From an uncultured Clostridia bacterium (lineage in GTDB: Bacteria > Bacillota_A > Clostridia > Oscillospirales > Acutalibacteraceae): a stretch of 10,506 nucleotides of DNA. The stretch's first letter is position 1. Each line of letters starts with the position of its first letter. The notes beneath the pieces were generated by a model that was not told the origin of the DNA, did no database searches, and saw only the letters and a program-made list of their open reading frames with translations. Positions 1 through 7,214 of this stretch are shown here, piece by piece. The position numbers were made by a program, and so were the translations under genes. The DNA lies in the NCBI GenBank assembly GCA_944380625.1, contig CALWIE010000145.1, forward strand, positions 1 to 10,506, written 5' to 3'.

Positions 1-1
1 C

Positions 2-118
2 CTGGCCTCTATCCGGGTGGCCCAGCGCAACGGCATGCGCCGGGAGAAGGAATTTACCGCCCGCTATTACAATGGGCCTGTGCCCCATTATCTTTATACA
101 GTATGGAAGGATGGGATT
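2..118 (+). CDS. C-terminal end of a GNAT-like N-acetyltransferase, cut by the window edge and in frame with the next gene
   Basis: The frame is open from base 2 and encodes about 39 residues that begin LASIRVAQRNGM and continue to PHYLYTV. The pattern 'A-S-x-R-V-A-x-x-x-G-M', followed by a charged stretch and a final H-Y-x-Y strand, is typical of the last helix and strand of RimJ/RimL-type GNAT acetyltransferases, which transfer acetyl from acetyl-CoA to amines. The acetyl-CoA loop would lie upstream, outside the window. A stop codon would be expected near residue 39, but none exists in this frame, so the reading frame runs straight into the M42 peptidase. It may be the end of a separate gene that lost its stop, or the N-terminal part of a fusion protein. 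The family call rests on a short segment. Confidence 0.55.
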
Positions 119-1141
119 ATGGATACCGCATATTGCATCGAACAGCTCAAGGCCCTGTGCGCCATCGACAGCCCCTCGGGCTTTACGGACCGGGTGGCGG
201 ACTATCTCCTCCGGGAGCTTTCCCGGCTGGGCTACGCCCCGGAAAAGACCCGCAAGGGCGGGGTGCAGGTTTGCCTGGGCGGCGAGGGGTCCCCTTTGCA
301 GCTTTTGGCCCACATCGACACCCTGGGGGCCGTGGTGCAGACCGTAAAGGCCAACGGCCGGCTGGTCCTCTCCCCGGTGGGAGGGCTGCGGCCGGAAAAC
401 TGCGAGGGGGAAAACTGCCGGGTCCACACCCGGTTTGACGGGGTGTACACCGGCTGCTTGCAGATCTGCAACGCCTCGGTCCACGTCAACGACGACTACG
501 CCGGCGCCAAGCGGAAGTTCCCCCAGATGGAGGTCCTTTTGGACGAGGACGTGAAGGAGGAAAAGGACGCCAGGGCCCTGGGCGTTTGCGAGGGGGACTT
601 TGTCTGCTTTGACCCCCGCACCACCGTCACGGAATCGGGCTACATCAAGAGCCGGTTTTTGGACGACAAGCTCAGCGCCGCCATCCTGCTGGCCTGCGCC
701 AAGGAGCTCAAGGACCGGGGCGTCTCCCCCAAGCGGAAGGTCTATCTCCACTTCACCGTGTACGAGGAGGTGGGCCACGGGGCTGCCGCCCCCATGCCGG
801 AGGACGTGGAGGAGATTGTCAGCGTGGACATGGGCTGCGTGGGGGAGGGCCTGCGGTGCACCGAGCGCCAGGTGTCCATCTGCGCAAAGGACTCCGGCGG
901 GCCCTACGATTACCAAGTCACCACCGCCCTGGTCCAGGCCGCCAAAGAGGCCGGGGCCGACTACGCCGTGGACGTGTACCCCCACTACGGCAGCGACGCC
1001 GAGGCCGCCTTGGGCGCCGGCTGCGATGTGCGTCACGGCCTCATCGGCGCGGGGGTGTACGCCTCCCACGGGTACGAACGCTCCCACCTTATGGGGGTGG
1101 AGAACACCTTAAAGCTCTTGTGGAAATACACGGTGGGCTGA
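119..1141 (+). CDS. M42-family metallo-aminopeptidase (deblocking/glutamyl aminopeptidase type)
   Basis: A 340-residue protein of normal length for the family. M42 enzymes are cytosolic, two-metal (Zn/Co) aminopeptidases that form large hollow dodecamers and trim short peptides. Visible landmarks: AHIDTLG with His65 and Asp67; the metal-bridging Asp pair at 182-183 in SRFLDDKLSA; the catalytic and ligand Glu pair 216-217 in YEEVGHG; Asp237 in SVDMG; and His317 in ASHGYERSH. All expected metal ligands are therefore present and the enzyme should be active. The ATG at 119 was chosen because GGAAGGA lies at 105-111 with a 7-base gap and because family similarity begins there (IEQLKALCAIDSPSGF). 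The frame is nevertheless open further upstream into a GNAT-like tail, so a longer fusion product is possible. No terminator separates it from alaS 64 bases downstream. Confidence 0.92.
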   Translation: MDTAYCIEQLKALCAIDSPSGFTDRVADYLLRELSRLGYAPEKTRKGGVQVCLGGEGSPLQLLAHIDTLGAVVQTVKANGRLVLSPVGGLRPENCEGENCRVHTRFDGVYTGCLQICNASVHVNDDYAGAKRKFPQMEVLLDEDVKEEKDARALGVCEGDFVCFDPRTTVTESGYIKSRFLDDKLSAAILLACAKELKDRGVSPKRKVYLHFTVYEEVGHGAAAPMPEDVEEIVSVDMGCVGEGLRCTERQVSICAKDSGGPYDYQVTTALVQAAKEAGADYAVDVYPHYGSDAEAALGAGCDVRHGLIGAGVYASHGYERSHLMGVENTLKLLWKYTVG

Positions 1142-1205
1142 GAGGCCCCTGGTTTAAAAAAACAGCCGGGCTTGCCCCGGAAGGCAAAGAGAGGTTAAAA
1201 AGACA

Positions 1206-3836
1206 ATGCAGTGGACAGGCTTAAACGAACTGAGAGAGAAATTCCTGGAGTATTTTGAGTCAAAGGAGCACCTGCGGCTCCCCAGCTTTTCGCTGATCCC
1301 CCAGGGAGACAACAGCCTTTTGCTCATCAACTCCGGCATGGCGCCCATGAAGAAGTACTTCACCGGGGAGGTCACCCCTCCCCGGCGGCGGGTGACCACC
1401 TGCCAGAAGTGCATCCGCACCGGCGACATTGAGAACGTGGGCTACACCGACCGCCACGGCACCTATTTTGAGATGCTGGGAAACTTCTCCTTTGGGGACT
1501 ACTTTAAAAAAGAGGCCATCGCCTTTGCCTGGGAGTTCTTCACCCAGGTGCTTCAGATGCCCCGGGAAAAGCTCTATGTCTCCGTCTATGAAAACGACGA
1601 CGAGGCTTGGGACATCTGGACCCGCGACATGGGCGTGGAAGAGAGCCACATGAAGCGCTTCGGCAAGGAGGACAACTTCTGGGAGCACGGCTCCGGCCCC
1701 TGCGGCCCCTGCTCGGAGATCTACTTCGACCGGGGGGAGAAGCACGGCTGCGGCAAGCCCACCTGCGGCTTTGGCTGCGACTGCGACCGCTTTGTGGAGG
1801 TCTGGAACCTGGTGTTCTCCCAGTTTGACAACGACGGCCACGGCAACTACTCCGACCTGGCCCAGAAGAACATCGACACCGGCATGGGCCTGGAGCGCCT
1901 GGCCTGCGTGATGCAGGGCGTGGACAACCTGTTTCTGGTGGACACGGTGCAGAACATCATGAAGAAGATCACGGAGATCGCCGGGGTGCATTACGGCGAC
2001 GACCCCAAAAAGGACGTCTCCCTGCGGGTCATCACCGACCACATCCGCTCCACCGTGTTCATGATCGGCGACGGGGTGCTGCCCTCTAACGAGGGCCGGG
2101 GTTATGTGCTGCGCCGGCTGCTGCGCCGGGCCGCCCGCCACGGAAAGCTTCTGGGCATTCCCGGGGCGTTTTTGAAAGACGTGGTGGACACCGTCATCCA
2201 GGAGAACGAAAAGGCCTACCCGGAGCTCTCGGAAAAGCGGGAGACCATCAAGAAGATCGTCTCCTTCGAGGAGGAGAGCTTCCAGAAGACCATCGACCAG
2301 GGACTCTCCCTCTTAAATGCCCTCATCGACAAGGCCGACAGCAAAGTGTTTTCCGGCGAGAACGCCTTTACCCTCAACGACACCTACGGCTTCCCCCTGG
2401 ATTTGACCAAGGAGATCCTCTCCGAGCGGGGCATGGAGGTGGACGAGGAGCGGTTCCGCCAGCTGATGCAGGAGCAGCGGGAGCGGGCCCGCAACGCCCG
2501 CAAGGACGCCGGCGCCGACGCCTGGAAGGGCGAGGGCAGCGCCGCCGCGGGCCTGCCGGAGACCTCTTTTACCGGTTATCTCCAGCTGGAGGGCCAGGGC
2601 AAGGTGCTGGCCATCATCCAGAACGGCCGGCAGGTGGGATCCGCCACCGAGGGCGCGGAGGTCTCCGTGGTGCTGGACGTCACCCCCTTCTACGGGGAGG
2701 GCGGCGGCCAGGTGGGCGACACCGGCGTGCTGGAGGCCGAGGGCCTCTCCCTGGACGTGGTGGACACCACCAAGCACGAGGGGGTCTACCTCCACCGGGC
2801 GGTGGTCACGGAGGGGTCCCTCTCTGTGGGGGACGTCCTCACCGCCAAGGTGGACGCCCACCGGCGCCAGGCCATCATGCGCAACCACACCGCCGCCCAC
2901 CTGCTCCAGGCCGCCCTGCGGAAAGTGCTGGGGGACCATGTGGAGCAGGCCGGCCAGCTCGTCAACGACCGCCATGTGCGCTTTGACTTCACCCATTTCT
3001 CCGCCCTTACCCCCGAGGAGCTTTTGCAGGTGGAGGCCCTGGTGAATGAGGAGATCTTGAAAGCCGTGCCCGTAGCCATGCGGGAGATGCCCATTGAGGA
3101 GGCCCGCCAGAGCGGGGCCATGGCCCTGTTCGGGGAGAAGTACGGGGACATTGTCCGGGTGGTCTCTGTGGAGGATGGGTTTTCCAAGGAGTTCTGCGGC
3201 GGCACCCATATGGACAACACCGCCCGGCTGGGGCTGTTCAAGATCGTCAGCGAGAGCTCTGTGGCCTCTGGCGTGCGCCGGATCGAGGGCGTCACCGGCC
3301 TGGGGGTGCTCTCCATGCTTGCCAGCCAGGCGGGCACCCTGGTGGAGACCGCCCGGGCCATGAAGGTGGCAAACCCCGCAGAGCTGCCCCTCCACGCCCG
3401 GCAGATGATGGGCGAGCTCAAGGAAAAGGACAAGGAGATCGAGTCCTTAAACGCCAAGCTGGCCCAGAACCGCCTCTCCGACGTGTTCCAGAACGCCCAG
3501 GAGGTGGAGGGCGTCCGGGTGGTGTACGCCCTGCTCTCCGGCACGGGCAGCGACGCCCTGCGGGCCCTGTGCGACAAGGCCAAGGAGCGGGAAGAGGCCA
3601 TTGTGGCGGTGTTCGCCGGGATCGCCGGCGGCAAGGCCACCCTGGCCGCCGTGTGCAGCAAGGCCGCCCAGGAGAAGGGCCTGAAGGCCGGCGTGCTGGT
3701 GAAGGCCGTGGCCCAGCTGTGCGGCGGCAACGGCGGCGGCCGGCCCGATTTCGCCATGGCCGGCGCCAAGGACCAGTCCAAGCTGGACGACGCCCTGAAC
3801 GCCGTGCCCGGCCTGGTACAGGAGCAGATCGGCTGA
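1206..3836 (+). CDS. alaS: alanine--tRNA ligase
   Basis: An 876-residue class II synthetase that charges tRNA-Ala with alanine in the cytoplasm; family members are usually about 870-880 residues. The order is canonical. A catalytic domain starts at SKEHLRLPSFSLIP and carries GSGPCGPCSEIYFDRG around residues 162-177. A Cys-rich insert (GCGKPTCGFGCDCDRF) is of the type common in Firmicutes. The tRNA-binding helical domain follows. The editing domain has zinc ligands His561 and His565 (HTAAH) and Cys664 and His668 (CGGTH), which remove mischarged Ser/Gly. The C-terminal DHHA1 domain has the Gly-rich GGNGGGRPDFAMAGA near residues 840-854. AGAGAGG at 1188-1194 sets the ATG start. The 64-base upstream gap is too short for a T-box leader and contains no T-box signature, so classical T-box control is absent here. 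All key residues are intact. Confidence 0.98.
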   Translation: MQWTGLNELREKFLEYFESKEHLRLPSFSLIPQGDNSLLLINSGMAPMKKYFTGEVTPPRRRVTTCQKCIRTGDIENVGYTDRHGTYFEMLGNFSFGDYFKKEAIAFAWEFFTQVLQMPREKLYVSVYENDDEAWDIWTRDMGVEESHMKRFGKEDNFWEHGSGPCGPCSEIYFDRGEKHGCGKPTCGFGCDCDRFVEVWNLVFSQFDNDGHGNYSDLAQKNIDTGMGLERLACVMQGVDNLFLVDTVQNIMKKITEIAGVHYGDDPKKDVSLRVITDHIRSTVFMIGDGVLPSNEGRGYVLRRLLRRAARHGKLLGIPGAFLKDVVDTVIQENEKAYPELSEKRETIKKIVSFEEESFQKTIDQGLSLLNALIDKADSKVFSGENAFTLNDTYGFPLDLTKEILSERGMEVDEERFRQLMQEQRERARNARKDAGADAWKGEGSAAAGLPETSFTGYLQLEGQGKVLAIIQNGRQVGSATEGAEVSVVLDVTPFYGEGGGQVGDTGVLEAEGLSLDVVDTTKHEGVYLHRAVVTEGSLSVGDVLTAKVDAHRRQAIMRNHTAAHLLQAALRKVLGDHVEQAGQLVNDRHVRFDFTHFSALTPEELLQVEALVNEEILKAVPVAMREMPIEEARQSGAMALFGEKYGDIVRVVSVEDGFSKEFCGGTHMDNTARLGLFKIVSESSVASGVRRIEGVTGLGVLSMLASQAGTLVETARAMKVANPAELPLHARQMMGELKEKDKEIESLNAKLAQNRLSDVFQNAQEVEGVRVVYALLSGTGSDALRALCDKAKEREEAIVAVFAGIAGGKATLAAVCSKAAQEKGLKAGVLVKAVAQLCGGNGGGRPDFAMAGAKDQSKLDDALNAVPGLVQEQIG

Positions 3837-3876
3837 CAGCCGGTTTCACAGATACAAAAAGGAAAGGAGCATCGCT

Positions 3877-4227
3877 ATGAACGACTGCATTTTCTGCAAG
3901 ATCGCCTTGGGGCAGATCCCTGCGAAGGTGGCCTACGAGGACGAGGATGTGTTCGCCTTCTACGACCAGGATCCCCAGGCCCCCGTCCACGTGCTGGTGA
4001 TCCCCAAGGAGCACATCGCCTCTGCCCTGGAGATCACCCCGGAGAACAGCGCCCTTGTGGCCAAGGTGTGGGAGGCCATCCCGAAGATCGCCCGGGACCT
4101 GGGGCTGGAGAACGGTTTCCGGGTGGTGAACAACTGCGGTAAAGACGGCATGCAGACCGTCCAGCACCTGCACTTTCACCTGTTGGGCAAAAAGAAAATG
4201 GGCTGGCCCCCCTTCCCGGCCCAGTGA
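3877..4227 (+). CDS. HIT-family nucleotide-binding hydrolase (Hint-like)
   Basis: A 116-residue protein, standard length for bacterial Hint/PKCI-like proteins, which hydrolyse purine nucleoside phosphoramidates and acyl-adenylates such as aminoacyl-AMP. The histidine triad QHLHFHLLG gives His97, His99 and His101, the last acting as nucleophile. The N-terminal CIFCKI motif (Cys4, Cys7), with His46 in KEHIAS and His97, could form the structural zinc site seen in some family members. GGAAAGGAG at 3861-3869 sits 7 bases before the ATG. It starts 40 bases after alaS with no terminator between, so the two are probably co-transcribed. That pairing is suggestive because Hint proteins can act on aminoacyl-adenylates, but the functional link is inference. 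Confidence 0.95.
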   Translation: MNDCIFCKIALGQIPAKVAYEDEDVFAFYDQDPQAPVHVLVIPKEHIASALEITPENSALVAKVWEAIPKIARDLGLENGFRVVNNCGKDGMQTVQHLHFHLLGKKKMGWPPFPAQ

Positions 4228-4254
4228 CCTGCGCCCCGCCGGGAAATGCGGCCT

Positions 4255-4377
4255 GCTGTGGGGCAAAGTCTTTTAAAAAAGGAGAAGAGGGAGATGACGC
4301 GGGCTGCAAGGGGTTTAGCCCGCACCGTGGCGCGCCGCGCTGAAACGGCGCGGGCGGAGAAAAGTTCTTTGCCCAGC
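4255..4377 (+). repeat. MITE/REP-like intergenic inverted-repeat element between the HIT and phosphoribosyltransferase genes
   Basis: The 188-base gap 4228-4415 has no credible gene. GGGCAAAG-T-CTTTT at 4261-4274 is mirrored by AAAAG-TT-CTTTGCCC at 4360-4374, forming imperfect terminal inverted repeats about 100 bases apart; both are flanked by GCT on the outer side. Inside are two GC-rich hairpins: GCGGGCT (4299-4305) with AGCCCGC (4317-4323), and CGCGCCG (4331-4337) with CGGCGCG (4346-4352). This architecture resembles a small non-autonomous palindromic element. There is no run of T after any stem, so it is not a typical intrinsic terminator for the HIT gene. Whether it is repeated elsewhere in the genome cannot be seen from this window. 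Confidence 0.5.
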
Positions 4378-4396
4378 TTTCTTAAAAGAAAGCTGG
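4373..4396 (+). promoter_or_regulatory. perfect 11-bp inverted repeat just upstream of the phosphoribosyltransferase ribosome binding site
   Basis: CCAGCTTTCTT (4373-4383) and AAGAAAGCTGG (4386-4396) are exact reverse complements around a 2-base AA centre; in RNA the inner A-U pairs would open to give a loop of about 4-6 bases. The hairpin ends 7 bases before the GGAGG (4404-4408) of the next gene. It could be an mRNA-stabilising or translation-tuning stem, a protein operator, or the outer end of the adjacent repeat element, with which it overlaps. No T-run follows, so a terminator is unlikely. Confidence 0.45.
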
Positions 4397-4415
4397 AGAG
4401 AGTGGAGGAATAGCA

Positions 4416-4955
4416 ATGGGTGAAGTTTACAAGATGAACATAGCCGGGTGCGAGCGGGAGCTGCCCATCTGCCCCATTGACGAGCACATGGACATCGCCG
4501 GGTTTGTGATGTTCAGCGACGTGGAGATCACCGAGCGGGCCGCCCAAGCCCTGCTGAAAAAATGCCCGGAGCACGACGTGATCGTCACCGCCGAGAGCAA
4601 GGGGATCCCCCTGGCCTACGAGATGGCACGCATCGGCTGCCGGAACTACGTGGTGGCCAGAAAAGGGGTAAAGGCCTATATGGAGGACCCCATCCACGTG
4701 GAGGTGAAATCCATCACCACCGACCACGTGCAGAAACTGTACCTCTCCAAGGCCGACTGCGAGAATTTAAAGGGCAAGCGCATCCTCATTGTGGACGACG
4801 TGATCTCCACCGGGGAGAGCCTGGCCGCCATGGAGGATCTGCTCCACGCCATTGGCGGCCAGGTGGTGGGCAAGGCCTGCGTCCTGGCGGAGGGCGACGC
4901 CAAAGACCGCACGGACATCCTCTACTTAGAGCCCCTGCCCCTGTTCTTCAAGTGA
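4416..4955 (+). CDS. purine/adenine-type phosphoribosyltransferase family protein
   Basis: A 179-residue type I PRTase. The PRPP-binding signature ILIVDDVISTGES lies at residues 123-135 with the acidic pair Asp127-Asp128. The region VIVTAESKGIPLAYEMA (about 55-71) matches the PPi-loop area of Apt/Xpt-like enzymes. Such enzymes join a nucleobase to PRPP for salvage, or act as PRTase-fold regulators. The N-terminal part (MNIAGCERELPICP) is not that of classical adenine phosphoribosyltransferase, so the exact base is uncertain; adenine or another purine is most likely. GGAGG at 4404-4408 is 7 bases before the ATG. The stop is 3 bases before comEC, indicating translational coupling with it. Confidence 0.88.
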   Translation: MGEVYKMNIAGCERELPICPIDEHMDIAGFVMFSDVEITERAAQALLKKCPEHDVIVTAESKGIPLAYEMARIGCRNYVVARKGVKAYMEDPIHVEVKSITTDHVQKLYLSKADCENLKGKRILIVDDVISTGESLAAMEDLLHAIGGQVVGKACVLAEGDAKDRTDILYLEPLPLFFK

Positions 4956-4958
4956 GGG

Positions 4959-7214
4959 ATGGTTAGGCCTCTGGCCCTGGTGGGCTTTTCCGCCTACGGG
5001 TCGCTGGCGCTGGCGGCCGCCTTGGGGCCGGGTTTCGCCCGGCCCCTGGCTGCGCTGTGCCTGGTTTTGGCCCTGGCTTGCGGCGGGGCCCGGCTGGCGG
5101 TGGGCCTCCGCCTGAGAAAGGGGGACCCCGCCCAGGGGGAAAAAGAGCTTCCGGCGCAGCCGCCGGAAGCTCTTTGCGCCCTTTCGGGGGTTTTCCTGGG
5201 GCTGCTGGCCGGGGGCGCCATGTTCCTCTCCTATGGGGTTGCCTGGGAGGGCGTCGCCTTCCCCCAAAGCCTCTCCGGCCAAGAGCTCCCGGTGCGGGCC
5301 CAAGTGCTGGACTACCCCGAGGAGCGCTACCACCGGTTCTATTACCGGCTGCGGGTGGAGGAGGTGGGCGGGCATCCCGAAGCCTCCCCCTTTACCCTGC
5401 GGCTCTCCTCCTCCCTGGCCCTTGCCTGCGAGCCCGGGGACTGGGTGGCCTGCACCGTCACCTTTTCCGCCTTCGACGGGGAGGGAGGCCTGTTCTCCAC
5501 CCAAAACTCCCGGCTGGCGGACGGATTTTCCGCCGGAGGCTACCTCTCCCAGTACGAGGGAATCCAGGTGGAGAAGGGGGACGGCAGCCCCCTGTGGGAG
5601 CTGCTGGCCCGGTTCCGCCACCAGCTGGGCCGGGAGCTGGAACGCCGCCTGCCCCAGCGGGAGGCAGGCCTTTTGCGGGCCCTGGTGCTGGGGGATGGGG
5701 GCGGCGTCTCCCAGGAGGACATGGGCGCTTTCCGGGAGCTGGGGGTCTCCCACATCCTGGTGGTATCGGGGCTGCACATGACGGTTTTGGCGGCCTTTTT
5801 GCACCTGCTGCTCCGGCGCACCCAGGCGGTCAAGGGGGTTTGCAACCTTCTGACGGGACTGGTCCTGCTGCTGTTTTTGGCCCTGACCGGGTTTTCCCCC
5901 TCGGCCTGCCGGGGCGCGGCCATGTACGGGGTGATCCTCCTGGCGGACTCCTTCGGGCGGGCCCCGGACAGCTTGAATTCCCTGGGCCTGGCGGTGCTGT
6001 TGGTGTGCGCCGGGGACCCCTTTTCCGGCGGGGACTTGGGCTTTGCCCTGTCGGTGCTGGCCACCTTGGGGATCGTCCTGGCCTACGGGCCCTTTTACCG
6101 GGCCATGCTGGGGGAGGGGCGGGGCCCACTGTGGAGAGGGACGGCCGCCTCCCTGGCGGCCACGGCCTCCGCCACTCTGGGGTCGTTCCCGGTGCAGCTG
6201 GCGGCCTTTCGGGGCTTTTCCCTGCTGACGCCTTTGGCAAACCTTGCGTTGGTGTTTCCCAGTACGGTTTTGCTCTACCTGGGCTTTGCCGGGATGCTCC
6301 TTCTGCCTTTTCCGGCCCTGGCGCCCCTGGGGGAGCCCATCCTGTGGGCGGCAGGGTGGCTTTCCCGGCTGTTTTTAGAGGCGGGCTCCCTGCTGGCCCG
6401 GATCAAGGGGGCCTATTGGGCGGTGGACAGCTGGGAGTCCTTGCTGCTTGTGCTGGGGCTTGGGCTCCTGGCCTTTTTAGGGGTTCTCTTCAGCCTGGGG
6501 GAGGGCGGCGGCCGGGCCCTGCGCCGGGGCGTTTTGGGGATTGCAGGGGCGGCGCTGGTGCTGCTGGGCGTGGTGTTCCCCTGGCTCTCCCAGCGGGGGA
6601 GCTACATCCTGCTGGCGCCGGAGACGGACGGGGCCTCCTGCGTGGTGCTGGTCTCCGGGGACCGGGCGGCGGTGCTCTCCTTGGGAGGCTACCGCACCAG
6701 CGCCGCGGCGGAGCTCCTCCACCGGCGGAATGTGGCACGGGTGGACACCCTCTGCCTGCCGGACACGGGGGCCCAGGCCCTGGAGGCCGCCGGGGAGATT
6801 TTGGAGGAGTACCCGGTGGAAAACCTGGTTTTGCCCCAGGGGACTTACTGGGACGGGAGCGCGTCCCAGGGGCCGGAACCCCTGGAGCTGGCGGCGGGTT
6901 CCCCTTTGGAGGTGCTGCCGGGGGTGTGGGCGGAAATCCTCCCCCGGTGGGAGGGGATGCGCCTCTCCCTCCACGGGACAGAGGTCCTGGTGGAGTGGGA
7001 GCCCGCCCGGGCCCAGGAGTGCCAGATTCTTTTCACCTGCCTGGAGGAGAGCCGCGTAAATTCTACATTTACTGTGTGGCAGACCGATGGTATAATAGAG
7101 GAAACCGGTCCCTTTCCCCAGGAGGGGACCTCCCTGGTGCTGCCGGTGGGGGACGCCGCCGCCGCGGTGGAGATCCGCCCCGGGGGAAGCTTCCGAGTGA
7201 GGAGGGAAGGCTGA
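4959..7214 (+). CDS. comEC: ComEC/Rec2-family DNA uptake channel with degenerate C-terminal MBL-like domain
   Basis: A 751-residue integral membrane protein, normal length for ComEC, which carries transforming single-stranded DNA across the cytoplasmic membrane. The N-terminus has short hydrophobic segments (about 2-20, 25-45, 70-90), then a DUF4131/OB-like soluble part to about 190. The competence domain begins with ALVLGDGGGVS (about 241-251) and the hallmark HILVVSGLHM (265-274), followed by many hydrophobic helices to about residue 540. The last 200 residues sit where the metallo-beta-lactamase-like domain belongs, but the HxHxDH-type ligands are missing: the expected place reads DTLCLPDTGAQ (about 596-606). 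The start follows the previous stop by 3 bases with only a weak GTGAGGG, so translation probably depends on coupling. It overlaps holA by one base. comEC-holA adjacency is known from Bacillus. Confidence 0.93.
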   Translation: MVRPLALVGFSAYGSLALAAALGPGFARPLAALCLVLALACGGARLAVGLRLRKGDPAQGEKELPAQPPEALCALSGVFLGLLAGGAMFLSYGVAWEGVAFPQSLSGQELPVRAQVLDYPEERYHRFYYRLRVEEVGGHPEASPFTLRLSSSLALACEPGDWVACTVTFSAFDGEGGLFSTQNSRLADGFSAGGYLSQYEGIQVEKGDGSPLWELLARFRHQLGRELERRLPQREAGLLRALVLGDGGGVSQEDMGAFRELGVSHILVVSGLHMTVLAAFLHLLLRRTQAVKGVCNLLTGLVLLLFLALTGFSPSACRGAAMYGVILLADSFGRAPDSLNSLGLAVLLVCAGDPFSGGDLGFALSVLATLGIVLAYGPFYRAMLGEGRGPLWRGTAASLAATASATLGSFPVQLAAFRGFSLLTPLANLALVFPSTVLLYLGFAGMLLLPFPALAPLGEPILWAAGWLSRLFLEAGSLLARIKGAYWAVDSWESLLLVLGLGLLAFLGVLFSLGEGGGRALRRGVLGIAGAALVLLGVVFPWLSQRGSYILLAPETDGASCVVLVSGDRAAVLSLGGYRTSAAAELLHRRNVARVDTLCLPDTGAQALEAAGEILEEYPVENLVLPQGTYWDGSASQGPEPLELAAGSPLEVLPGVWAEILPRWEGMRLSLHGTEVLVEWEPARAQECQILFTCLEESRVNSTFTVWQTDGIIEETGPFPQEGTSLVLPVGDAAAAVEIRPGGSFRVRREG
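5142..5175. repeat. perfect long hairpin inside the comEC coding sequence
   Basis: AAAGAGCTTCCGGC (5142-5155) and GCCGGAAGCTCTTT (5162-5175) are exact reverse complements; G5156 and C5161 can extend the helix to 15 bp around a 4-base loop CAGC. On the minus strand the stem runs directly into TTTTT and then C-rich sequence, like an intrinsic terminator. On the plus strand only TTT follows, so termination there would be weak. It encodes residues around 62-73 of ComEC, in the variable segment between the first membrane helices, where protein constraint is low. Confidence 0.7.
7068..7096 (+). promoter_or_regulatory. sigma-A-type promoter inside the 3' end of comEC, probably for holA and downstream genes
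   Basis: TTTACT at 7068-7073 and a perfect TATAAT at 7091-7096 are separated by 17 bases, and TGG directly before the hexamer makes it an extended -10. It lies in a short AT-rich island in otherwise GC-rich coding DNA; the ComEC codons here include two consecutive ATA, unusual beside their neighbours. Transcription would start near 7103, about 110 bases before the holA start, letting the essential holA be expressed without comEC. Inferred from sequence only. Confidence 0.65.

Noticed and set aside
88..118. Promoter for the M42 gene from TATACA at 95-100.
   Set aside because: No acceptable -35 hexamer at a normal distance, and the sequence overlaps the GNAT-like coding tail.
1154..1180. Minus-strand terminator-like hairpin between the M42 gene and alaS (CCGGG/CCCGG with a run of seven T on the minus strand).
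   Set aside because: The stem is only 5 bp, a 3-base linker precedes the T-run, and no minus-strand gene is credible nearby.
1142..1205. Possible T-box leader for alaS.
   Set aside because: The gap is only 64 bases; there is no specifier stem or T-box consensus, and the stem seen there is too short for an antiterminator.
1260..2141. Long minus-strand open frame of 293 codons opposite alaS, and similar ones at 2313-3395 and 4926-5804.
   Set aside because: Their compositions are biased low-complexity shadows of GC-rich plus-strand genes, and the plus-strand proteins are unequivocal.
4176..4727. Minus-strand open frame across the HIT-phosphoribosyltransferase gap.
   Set aside because: It runs through the inverted-repeat element and antisense to a clear gene; no ribosome binding site or family resemblance.
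5057..7213. Long plus-strand frame overlapping comEC upstream of and in frame with holA.
   Set aside because: The Gly/Pro/Ala/Arg-rich translation is a frame shadow of comEC; recognisable protein begins only at the holA ATG at 7214.
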